From Chloroflexota bacterium (GTDB lineage: Bacteria; Chloroflexota; Limnocylindria; QHBO01): a stretch of DNA of 7,142 nt. The position numbers were made by a program, and so were the translations under genes. Location: NCBI GenBank assembly GCA_023250255.1, contig JAHFBB010000039.1, positions 1 to 7,142 of the forward strand. Direction: 5' to 3'. Shown here piece after piece: positions 1 to 5,806 of this stretch (position 1 is the stretch's first letter; every line of letters starts with the position of its first letter). Under the pieces are notes generated by a model that was not told the origin of the DNA, made no database searches, and worked only from the letters and a program-made list of their open reading frames with translations.

Positions 1-1
1 C

Positions 2-1210
2 CCGACCTGGGGTGGCGACATGACCGGCATCGACTTCCAGGACATCTATTACTACGTCACCGCCACCGACAAGGCGGTCCAGTCGTGGGATGACGTGCCG
101 GACTACATCCGTCGAACCTACGACCGGCTCGGCATCCCCGAGGCGGAGAAGAAGTACCTCGCCGGCGTGGGCGGGCAGTACGACTCGGAAGTCGTGTACC
201 ACAACATCCGCGCGGACCTCGAGAAGCAGGGTGTGATCTTCCTCGGGACCGATCAGGCCCTGGTCGAGCACGAGGACGTCTTCCGCGAGCACTTTGGCAA
301 GGTCATCCCGCCCAACGACAACAAGCTGGCCGCCCTGAACACGGCGGTCTGGAGCGGCGGTTCGTTCATCTACGTCCCGAAGGGCGTCCACGTCGAGCTG
401 CCGCTGCAGGCCTACTTCCGGATCAACACCGAAAACATGGGCCAGTTCGAGCGGACCTTGATCATTGCCGACGAGGGGAGCAGCGTGCATTACGTCGAGG
501 GCTGCACGGCCCCGTCGTACACCACCGCCAGCCTGCACAGCGCGGTGGTCGAGATCATCGTCAAGAAGGGCGCCCGGGTTCGCTACACGACCATCCAGAA
601 CTGGAGTCACAACGTCTACAACCTGGTCACCAAGCGGGCGGTGGCCTACGAGGACTCGGTCATGGAATGGGTGGACGGCAACCTCGGCTCGCACCTAACC
701 ATGAAGTACCCCAGCATTTACCTGATGGGCGAGCGTGCCCATGGGGAGGTCCTGTCCATCGCGTTTGCCGGCGACGGGCAGCACCAGGACGCCGGCGGCA
801 AGGTCATCCACGCCGCGCCCCACACCACCAGCCTGATCACCAGCAAGTCCATCAGCCAGGGCACCGGCCGCACGAGCTATCGCGGCCTGGTGAAGGTTTA
901 CCCCGGCTGCGAGGGCAGCAAGAGCACGGTCCGCTGCGACGCCCTGATCCTGTCGGAGGACGCTCGCTCGGATACGTATCCCTACATGGAGATCGACGAG
1001 GAGGACGTGACCATCGGTCACGAAGCCACCGTCTCCAAGGTCGGCAGTGAGCAGTTGTTCTACCTGATGAGCCGTGGGCTGTCGGAGAACGAGGCTGCGG
1101 CGATGATCGTCAACGGCTTCATCGAGCCCATCGTCAAGGAATTGCCGATGGAGTACGCGGTCGAGATGAATCGGCTCATCCAGCTCCAGATGGAAGGCGC
1201 GGTCGGCTAG
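2..1210 (+). CDS. sufB: Fe-S cluster assembly scaffold protein SufB (5' end cut by window edge)
   Basis: SufB is the scaffold subunit of the cytoplasmic SufBCD complex on which Fe-S clusters are assembled. The visible 402 residues cover most of the family, which is usually about 465-480 residues. The first ATG (position 20) is internal: codons from position 2 read PTWGGD before it, matching the conserved P-T-W segment that precedes the IDYQDI-like motif in SufB, so roughly 70 residues lie outside the window. Recognisable signatures are YFRIN and GQFERTLIIADEGS, EGCTAP (Cys at visible residue 168), YNLVTKR, and the C-terminal IVNGFIEPIVKELP. The Cys of VRCDAL (visible residue 312) aligns with E. 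coli Cys405, and the HEAT motif (H340-E341) with E. coli His433-Glu434, positions implicated in cluster assembly. The protein ends in EGAVG, as is common in the family. No intein is seen. The stop is 4 nt before sufD. Identification is very secure; only the true start is unseen. Confidence 0.97.
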   Translation, partial: PTWGGDMTGIDFQDIYYYVTATDKAVQSWDDVPDYIRRTYDRLGIPEAEKKYLAGVGGQYDSEVVYHNIRADLEKQGVIFLGTDQALVEHEDVFREHFGKVIPPNDNKLAALNTAVWSGGSFIYVPKGVHVELPLQAYFRINTENMGQFERTLIIADEGSSVHYVEGCTAPSYTTASLHSAVVEIIVKKGARVRYTTIQNWSHNVYNLVTKRAVAYEDSVMEWVDGNLGSHLTMKYPSIYLMGERAHGEVLSIAFAGDGQHQDAGGKVIHAAPHTTSLITSKSISQGTGRTSYRGLVKVYPGCEGSKSTVRCDALILSEDARSDTYPYMEIDEEDVTIGHEATVSKVGSEQLFYLMSRGLSENEAAAMIVNGFIEPIVKELPMEYAVEMNRLIQLQMEGAVG

Positions 1211-1214
1211 ACCG

Positions 1215-2468
1215 ATGCCCGGACCGATGGCGCCCGTGGCGGGCGCGCTGGATCCTGCTGCCCTGATGGAGGTCTTTGGGTCACGCCCGGAACCGGACTG
1301 GCTGCGCACCATTCGCCGCCGGACCTGGGCCGGGTACGACGCGACTCCCTGGCCAAGCGCCAGCGAGGAGGAGTGGCGGCGCACACGGCTCGACGAGTTG
1401 CCGCGCGACGTACCGCTGGTGAGTGATGCGCGGGCCGAGGTGTCCGTCCTCGACGCCGACGCCACTGGGGCCGGAGTCGTGTTCGCCGACCTGGGCGATG
1501 CCGTTCGCGATCACCCCGAACTGGTTCAGCGGGTCCTGGCGGCCGACGCCGCCGGCCCGAGAACCCACGCTGCTTTCTGGGAGCTGTCGCGTGCCAGTTG
1601 GACGGCCGGCACGTTCCTCTACGTTCCCGCTGGCGTCACCATCAGCCTCGTCCTCCGGTCTCGCACGGCCACCGCCGGCGCCGGCGCGTTCTTCCCACGG
1701 ACGATCGTCGTTGCTGAAGCGAACAGCACCGTCACCCTTCTCGACGAGTTCTCCAGCGTCGATGGTGAGCCGGGCTGGTTCGGCGGGACGGTGGACATCC
1801 GCGCCGGCGCCGGCGCCAGGGTGCGTTACGCCAACCTCCAACGCCTGGGCGATGCCACTTGGAACATCGGTGCCCAGCGCGTCGAGGTCGGTCCGGATGC
1901 CGAGGTGACCATTCTGAATGCGCAGGTTGGCTCACTGGTCACCAAGCTGGGCATGGACATCCTGATGTCCGGACGGGGTGGAACCTCGCGCCTGCTCGGC
2001 ATCCTCGCCGCCGGCGATGAGCAGAAGATCGACATCAACTCGCTCCAGGACCTATCGGCCAGCAACACCACCTCGGACCTGCTGTATCTGTCGGCCCTGT
2101 ATGACTCCGCGCATGCCGTGTTCTACGGCTCGACCCGGGTCCGTTCGGAGGCGAAGCAGACCTCCTCGTTCCAGGAGTGCCGCAACCTGCTTCTATCCCC
2201 GAAGGCGGGCGCCGAGCCCATCCCGGTGCTCGAGATCGAGACCAATGACATCCTGCGCTGTGGCCATGGCGCAACGGCCGGGGCCATCGATCCGGTGCAG
2301 ATGTTCTATGCCCAGAGTCGCGGCCTGTCACATGACCAGGCCGAACGGATGATCGTGCGCGGCTTCTTCGAACGGGTCGTGGCCCAGATCGGCTCGGAGG
2401 CCATCCGTGCTCACGTGCTGGCAGCACTCGAGGACCGCATTGGTTCGGCAGAGGTGGTGGCGGCATGA
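1215..2468 (+). CDS. sufD: Fe-S cluster assembly protein SufD
   Basis: SufD is the paralogue of SufB and forms the SufB-SufD heterodimer held by two SufC ATPases. The 417-residue length is normal for SufD. The N-terminal ~100 residues are a variable helical region (WLRTIRRRTW, EEEWRRTRLDELP). The beta-helix core follows, with FLYVPAGV (about residues 135-142) and a C-terminal stretch that includes RCGHGATAG and MFYAQSRGLS. His351 in that C-terminal motif corresponds to E. coli SufD His360, which together with SufB Cys405 is proposed to hold the nascent cluster. SufD rather than a second SufB is indicated by the HGAT motif in place of HEAT and by the divergent N-terminus. The ATG at 1215 lacks a good Shine-Dalgarno sequence; an in-frame ATG at 1227 (fifth codon) is a possible alternative. 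The 4-nt gap from sufB suggests translational coupling. The 3' end overlaps the Rieske gene by ATGA. Confidence 0.95.
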   Translation: MPGPMAPVAGALDPAALMEVFGSRPEPDWLRTIRRRTWAGYDATPWPSASEEEWRRTRLDELPRDVPLVSDARAEVSVLDADATGAGVVFADLGDAVRDHPELVQRVLAADAAGPRTHAAFWELSRASWTAGTFLYVPAGVTISLVLRSRTATAGAGAFFPRTIVVAEANSTVTLLDEFSSVDGEPGWFGGTVDIRAGAGARVRYANLQRLGDATWNIGAQRVEVGPDAEVTILNAQVGSLVTKLGMDILMSGRGGTSRLLGILAAGDEQKIDINSLQDLSASNTTSDLLYLSALYDSAHAVFYGSTRVRSEAKQTSSFQECRNLLLSPKAGAEPIPVLEIETNDILRCGHGATAGAIDPVQMFYAQSRGLSHDQAERMIVRGFFERVVAQIGSEAIRAHVLAALEDRIGSAEVVAA

Positions 2469-2779
2469 CCACTGGTTTCACCACCGGCCTGCAGGCGGCT
2501 GATGTGACACCGGGCACGGTCATCACCGTGGTCGTCCAGGGTGTCCCGCTGTGCGTCGGCCAGACCCTGGACGGTCAATGGGGGGCCATTGACGACGTCT
2601 GCACCCATGACGAGGGCGACCTCGGTGAGGGTGAGCTGGACGGCAGCGCAGTGGAGTGCCCGCGCCATGGCGGTCGATTCGACCTGTTCAGCGGGCGGGT
2701 GATCGCCCTGCCGCCGGTCATCGGCGTGCGTGCCTACTCCGTACACCTCGACGGCGATGCCGTTATGGTCGAGTTGTAG
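2465..2779 (+). CDS. Rieske [2Fe-2S] ferredoxin, small non-heme iron oxygenase ferredoxin type
   Basis: This 104-residue protein consists essentially of one Rieske domain. The ligand pattern is complete: Cys46-Thr-His48 and Cys65-Pro-Arg-His68, followed by GGRFDLFSGRVIALP, which is typical of soluble ferredoxins of the dioxygenase or NirD type. There is no signal peptide, membrane segment or catalytic domain, so it should be a cytoplasmic one-electron carrier. The start codon overlaps the sufD stop (ATGA) and GAGGTGG at 2451-2457 lies 7 nt upstream. The next gene begins on the base after its TAG stop. Similar small Rieske proteins lie between sufD and sufC/sufS in actinobacterial SUF operons and are often misnamed phenylpropionate or cinnamate dioxygenase subunits. 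With no oxygenase gene nearby, that role is unlikely here. Electron supply to Fe-S assembly is an inference from context; it could instead be just a client of the pathway. Confidence 0.93.
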   Translation: MTTGFTTGLQAADVTPGTVITVVVQGVPLCVGQTLDGQWGAIDDVCTHDEGDLGEGELDGSAVECPRHGGRFDLFSGRVIALPPVIGVRAYSVHLDGDAVMVEL

Positions 2780-3259
2780 ATGAAGATCAGCACGCGCTCG
2801 GAATACGGCGTCCGGCTACTCATCGTGCTCGCGCGGGCTGGAGACGCCGCACCCATGTCGCTCAGCCAGGTCGCTCGCGCCGAGAAACTGCCCCACGACT
2901 ACCTTGAGCAGCTCGTGGGCGACCTTCGAAGGGCGGGACTGCTCACCGCCTCGCGCGGCCAGAGTGGCGGCTATCGGCTCGGGCGGCCGGCCGAGGACAT
3001 CAGCGTTGCGGACGTCGTCCGGGCGGTCGAGGGCTCGGTCATGGAGATGCCCTGCGCCGGAACGGCAACCCTGGAGGCGTGCGATCGTCCCCAGCCGTGC
3101 AGCGTGCACGAGGTCTACCAGCGACTGTTTGAATCGGTTGACGGAGCCCTTGCCTCCAGCACCCTGGCCGATTTGGCGGCATCCGCCGGCGGCCCACCCT
3201 ACCCGGTCGCGGTCCGGCGGCGCGTGCGCGCTGCCTCGAACGCCAACCCCAGTGCCTGA
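2780..3259 (+). CDS. Rrf2/IscR-family transcriptional regulator with a probable Fe-S cluster site
   Basis: This 159-residue protein has the Rrf2 winged-helix architecture. It opens with MKISTRSEYGVRLL, the hallmark N-terminal helix of the family. A helix-turn-helix (about residues 27-55, with LPHDYLEQLVGDLRRAGLL) is followed by the wing SRGQSGGYRLGRP (58-70) and the dimerisation helix region DISVADVVRAVEG. Four potential ligands follow: Cys92, Cys101, Cys107 and His110 (C-x8-C-x5-C-x2-H). E. coli IscR has Cys92, Cys98, Cys104 and His107 (C-x5-C-x5-C-x2-H), so the second half is conserved and the first spacing is three residues longer. The gene probably senses Fe-S or redox status and regulates this operon. 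It lies in mid-operon, its ATG directly after the Rieske stop codon, without a strong Shine-Dalgarno sequence. The C-terminal tail is Arg/Ala-rich (VAVRRRVRAASNANPSA). Calling it IscR or SufR would go beyond what the sequence shows. Confidence 0.92.
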   Translation: MKISTRSEYGVRLLIVLARAGDAAPMSLSQVARAEKLPHDYLEQLVGDLRRAGLLTASRGQSGGYRLGRPAEDISVADVVRAVEGSVMEMPCAGTATLEACDRPQPCSVHEVYQRLFESVDGALASSTLADLAASAGGPPYPVAVRRRVRAASNANPSA

Positions 3260-3260
3260 C

Positions 3261-3265
3261 AGGAA
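3261..3265 (+). promoter_or_regulatory. Ribosome binding site deciding the sufC GTG start
   Basis: AGGAA lies in the 16-nt gap after the regulator gene, 10 nt before GTG 3276. It supports the GTG as the real sufC start rather than codons reading back into the regulator gene. Confidence 0.6.
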
Positions 3266-3275
3266 CGAAACCACC

Positions 3276-4115
3276 GTGACCGATCAACTCATCATCCGTG
3301 ACCTCGAGGTCAGCATCGGCACCAAGAAGATCCTGCGCGGTCTGTCGCTGAGCGTTGGCCAGGGCGAGGTCCACGCCCTCATGGGACCCAATGGCTCGGG
3401 CAAGACCAGCTTGGCCTACACCCTCATGGGCCACCCGGACTACCACGTCGACGCCGGCGAGGTGACCTGGCGCGGGGAGTCCATCCTGAAGATGGCTCCC
3501 GACAAGCGGGCCCGGGCGGGCATGTTCCTCGCATTCCAGTACCCGAGCGCCATCCCCGGGGTGACCGTGGCGAGCTTCCTGCGGAACATCTACAACGCGG
3601 TCCACCACCCGCGTAATCCCGACGAGGCCGGCGAGGGTGCGATCAAGTACACCGGCATCCCGCTGGCGAAATTCCGGAGGCTGCTGGAAGAGAAGATGGC
3701 CCTGCTGTCGATGGACCCTGGCTTCTCGACCCGTTACGTCAATGACGGGTTCTCGGGGGGCGAAAAGAAACGGCTGGAGATGCTCCAGATGGCCATCATG
3801 AACCCGACCTTGGCCATCCTCGACGAGACCGATTCCGGACTGGACATTGATGCCCTGCGCCAGGTTGCGGACGGGATCAATGCCACCCTGACGCCCGAAA
3901 TGGGCGTGTTGCTCATCACCCATTACCAGCGCATGCTCAACTACATTCGACCCGACCAGGTGCATGTCCTGCTCGACGGACGGATCGTCATGTCCGGCGG
4001 CGAGGAACTCAGCCACCAGCTGGAGGCGAATGGCTACGACTGGGTTCGCGAGCAGGTCGGTGTGCCCGACGGTGTCGGAGACGAGGTAGCCGAGCCGGCT
4101 CCCCAGCCGGCCTGA
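3276..4115 (+). CDS. sufC: Fe-S cluster assembly ATPase SufC
   Basis: SufC is the ABC-type cytoplasmic ATPase that drives conformational change in SufB-SufD. The GTG at 3276 gives 279 residues starting VTDQLIIRDLEVSIG, which aligns with normal SufC N-termini. The frame stays open upstream to 2904, but those 124 codons only shadow the regulator gene. All nucleotide-binding motifs are present: Walker A GPNGSGKT (37-44), a Q-loop region around AFQYP, ABC signature FSGGEKKR (159-166), Walker B LAILDE (179-184) with D-loop SGLD (187-190), and the switch His216 in ITHYQR. FSGGEKKR and DETDSGLDIDAL are typical of SufC rather than transporter ATPases, and there is no permease gene. The protein is about 20-30 residues longer than usual because of an acidic, Pro/Ala-rich tail (DGVGDEVAEPAPQPA). 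The codons for that tail form a GC hairpin beside the stop codon. The gap to sufS is 18 nt. Confidence 0.96.
   Translation: MTDQLIIRDLEVSIGTKKILRGLSLSVGQGEVHALMGPNGSGKTSLAYTLMGHPDYHVDAGEVTWRGESILKMAPDKRARAGMFLAFQYPSAIPGVTVASFLRNIYNAVHHPRNPDEAGEGAIKYTGIPLAKFRRLLEEKMALLSMDPGFSTRYVNDGFSGGEKKRLEMLQMAIMNPTLAILDETDSGLDIDALRQVADGINATLTPEMGVLLITHYQRMLNYIRPDQVHVLLDGRIVMSGGEELSHQLEANGYDWVREQVGVPDGVGDEVAEPAPQPA
4094..4111 (+). other. Perfect 7-bp inverted repeat at the sufC/sufS junction (possible mRNA hairpin)
   Basis: GCCGGCT (4094-4100) and AGCCGGC (4105-4111) are perfect reverse complements separated by CCCC. The stem ends 2 nt before the sufC TGA stop (4113-4115). AAAAGC follows rather than a T-run, so it does not look like a Rho-independent terminator. 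It could be an mRNA stability or processing element, or simply a by-product of GC-rich Ala/Pro codons (EPAPQPA). Confidence 0.45.
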
Positions 4116-4120
4116 AAAGC

Positions 4121-4125
4121 GGAGG
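4121..4125 (+). promoter_or_regulatory. Ribosome binding site of sufS
   Basis: GGAGG is placed 8 nt before ATG 4134. It is the strongest Shine-Dalgarno sequence in the window and fixes the sufS start. It suggests sufS is translated independently of sufC. Confidence 0.75.
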
Positions 4126-4133
4126 ACAGACCG

Positions 4134-5402
4134 ATGGCGGTCGAGACGTCGAAGCAGGTCATCCCCGGGGCGTTCAGCGGTACCGCCCTGCGCGGGGACT
4201 TCCCGGTGTTCGACCGTCCGACCGGCAGCGGCCAGCGCCTTGTCTATCTCGACGCGGCGGCGTCTTCGCCGAAGCCGAGGACCGTGATCGACACCATGGC
4301 CGACGCCTACGGCCATCACTACGCCAACGTTCATCGCGGCATCTACGAACTGAGCGAAGACGCCACCCGCCGATTCGAACAGGCACGCAAAGCGGTGGCT
4401 GGCTTCATTGGTGCTCCAAGCGAGCGCGAGATTGTGTTCGTGCGCAACGCCACCGAGGCCATCAACCTGGTGGCCTATTCCTGGGGTCGGACGAACGTCC
4501 ACTCCGGTGACCTGGTGGTCACCACCCAGCTCGAGCATCACGCCAACATCGTTCCCTGGCAGCAATTGACCCGCGAGGTGGGGGCCGAACTGGCCTACGT
4601 TGGCCTGACCGATGACGGCCAGCTCAACCTCGACGATTTCGAGGCTGCCATTGCTCGCGGCCCGCGCCTGGTGTGTGTCTCCGCGGTCAGCAACGCCCTG
4701 GGCACCATCAACCCGGTCGCCGAACTGACCGCCAAAGCGCATGCCGCCGGGGCGCTGGTGCTGCTCGACATCGCCCAGGCCGCTCCGCACATGCCGGTCG
4801 ACGTGAGCGCCATCGGCTGCGATTTCGCGGTCCTGTCGGGGCACAAGATGCTTGGTCCGTCGGGCATCGGTGCGCTCTGGGGGCGCCGCGAACTGCTTGA
4901 CGCGATGCCACCGTTCATGACCGGCGGCAACATGATCCTGCGGGTCACCCTCGAGGGCGCCGAGTGGAATACGGTTCCCCAGAAATTCGAGGCCGGCACG
5001 CCGGCCATCGTCGAGGCCATCGGCTTGGGCGCGGCCATCGGCTATCTCAATGCGCTCGGGATGGCATCGGTCCGTGAGCACGAGCGCTACCTGTTCGAAC
5101 ATGCCTGGGCTGCCCTCCACGAGATCGAGGGTGTTCGGCTCCTCGGTCCTGGCGATCCGGCGATCCATGCGGGAGTAATCAGCATGGACATCGAAGGAAT
5201 CCATCCCCACGACGTGGCCACCGTTTTCGACAGCCTTGGCGTGGCGGTCCGCGCCGGACACCACTGCGCCCAGCCGGTAATGGACCGATATGGCCTGCCG
5301 GCCACCACCCGCGCCAGCTTTTACGTCTACAACGACCTGGACGACGTGACCGCCCTGACGGATGCGGTCCGCGCCTGCCAACGGCTGTTCGGCGGAGCGT
5401 GA
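4134..5402 (+). CDS. sufS: Cysteine desulfurase SufS (PLP-dependent, class V aminotransferase fold, group II)
   Basis: SufS converts L-cysteine to L-alanine and holds the released sulfur as a cysteine persulfide for transfer to SufU. The 422 residues match the family's 405-420. The N-terminus contains GDFPVF (21-26) and YLDAAASSPKP, typical of SufS/CsdA. PLP-site residues are visible: NATEAIN (105-111), H135-H136 in LEHHANIVPW, D212 and Q215 in LLDIAQ, and the Schiff-base lysine K238 in SGHKMLGPSGIG. The persulfide cysteine is C378 in RAGHHCAQP, and R393 (TTRASFYVYN) is the expected substrate-carboxylate arginine. The short cysteine loop marks a group II enzyme needing an acceptor, which agrees with the adjacent sufU. 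One small oddity is LDIAQ, with Ile where many SufS proteins have Gly (DGAQ). A GGAGG ribosome binding site precedes the start. The stop overlaps the sufU start. Confidence 0.96.
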   Translation: MAVETSKQVIPGAFSGTALRGDFPVFDRPTGSGQRLVYLDAAASSPKPRTVIDTMADAYGHHYANVHRGIYELSEDATRRFEQARKAVAGFIGAPSEREIVFVRNATEAINLVAYSWGRTNVHSGDLVVTTQLEHHANIVPWQQLTREVGAELAYVGLTDDGQLNLDDFEAAIARGPRLVCVSAVSNALGTINPVAELTAKAHAAGALVLLDIAQAAPHMPVDVSAIGCDFAVLSGHKMLGPSGIGALWGRRELLDAMPPFMTGGNMILRVTLEGAEWNTVPQKFEAGTPAIVEAIGLGAAIGYLNALGMASVREHERYLFEHAWAALHEIEGVRLLGPGDPAIHAGVISMDIEGIHPHDVATVFDSLGVAVRAGHHCAQPVMDRYGLPATTRASFYVYNDLDDVTALTDAVRACQRLFGGA

Positions 5403-5806
5403 TGGACAACCTGTATCGGGACTTTATCCTCGAGCACTACAAGAACCCCCATAACAAGGGGGTTCTCGATCCCCACGACCTGCACTACGCCGATTCGAAC
5501 CCGACCTGTGGCGACGAGATGAGCATCACCCTGCTCCTGGAGTCCGATCGGGTGACCGTCGCCGATGTCGCCTTCGAGGGCCGCGGCTGCGCCATCAGCC
5601 AGGCTTCCGCTTCGATCCTGACGGATACCCTGCGCGGCCAGACCCTGGACCAGATCCGCGCGCTGGATCCGCAGGCGGTGCTGGACGAGCTGGGCGTGCC
5701 CATTGGGCCGGCACGGCTGAAGTGCGCGCTGCTGTCCTACAAGACCGTGCAGGGAGCGGTCTCCGGGGGCGTTGCCGAATGGCCCGAGATGGCCGAGGCC
5801 ATGTGA
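5402..5806 (+). CDS. sufU: SufU/IscU-like zinc-dependent sulfurtransferase (SUF scaffold family)
   Basis: SufU accepts the persulfide sulfur from SufS and passes it towards SufBCD. The 134-residue protein opens with LYRDFILEHYKNPHNKGVL, strongly SufU-like. The three conserved cysteines and the aspartate are present: C36-G-D38, C63 in EGRGCAISQASAS, and C108 in ARLKCALL. As in SufU, the residue before the last cysteine is Lys (RLKC) rather than the His of IscU. C63 to C108 spans only 45 residues, close to IscU (43 in E. coli, C63 to C106) and far below B. subtilis SufU (62, C66 to C128), so the SufU-specific insertion appears absent. The start could be GTG 5399 or ATG 5402; I prefer ATG because GGAG (5394-5397) is too close to the GTG and it gives the usual N-terminus. 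It overlaps the sufS stop (TGATG), and its own stop overlaps the next start. Confidence 0.92.
   Translation: MDNLYRDFILEHYKNPHNKGVLDPHDLHYADSNPTCGDEMSITLLLESDRVTVADVAFEGRGCAISQASASILTDTLRGQTLDQIRALDPQAVLDELGVPIGPARLKCALLSYKTVQGAVSGGVAEWPEMAEAM

Noticed and set aside
695..1465. Minus-strand open frame of 256 codons opposite the sufB 3' end and sufD start
   Set aside because: Low-complexity Ala/Arg/Gly/Asp composition without motifs; a shadow of sufB and sufD codon structure.
1674..1817. Repeated GC-rich, near-palindromic element (13 bases shared at 1674-1686 and 1803-1815)
   Set aside because: Both copies encode Ala/Gly-rich turns inside sufD and are simple GCC/GGC codon runs; no sign of a mobile or regulatory repeat.
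2465..2779. Aromatic-ring dioxygenase (phenylpropionate/cinnamate) ferredoxin subunit
   Set aside because: The Rieske domain fits the family, but no oxygenase or reductase genes are present and all neighbours are Fe-S/sulfur genes, so the catabolic name is not supported.
2904..3275. N-terminal extension of sufC by 124 codons
   Set aside because: The added residues are Arg/Ser/Pro-rich out-of-frame translation of the regulator gene; SufC homology begins at the GTG at 3276, which has an AGGAA site upstream.
3260..3275. Possible promoter or Rrf2 operator between the regulator gene and sufC
   Set aside because: Only 16 nt are available, holding an AGGAA ribosome binding site; no -10/-35-like elements or IscR-type palindrome could be recognised.
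3039..5381. Very long open frame on the minus strand (780 codons) opposite the regulator, sufC and sufS
   Set aside because: Its translation has no recognisable domain and it lies exactly opposite three well-supported genes. In GC-rich DNA, antisense frames commonly stay open because stop codons are rare.
5722..5805. N-terminal extension of the rhodanese-E1 protein by 28 codons
   Set aside because: It overlaps the conserved C-terminal part of sufU in another frame; the rhodanese fold begins after ATG 5806, which is coupled to the sufU stop.
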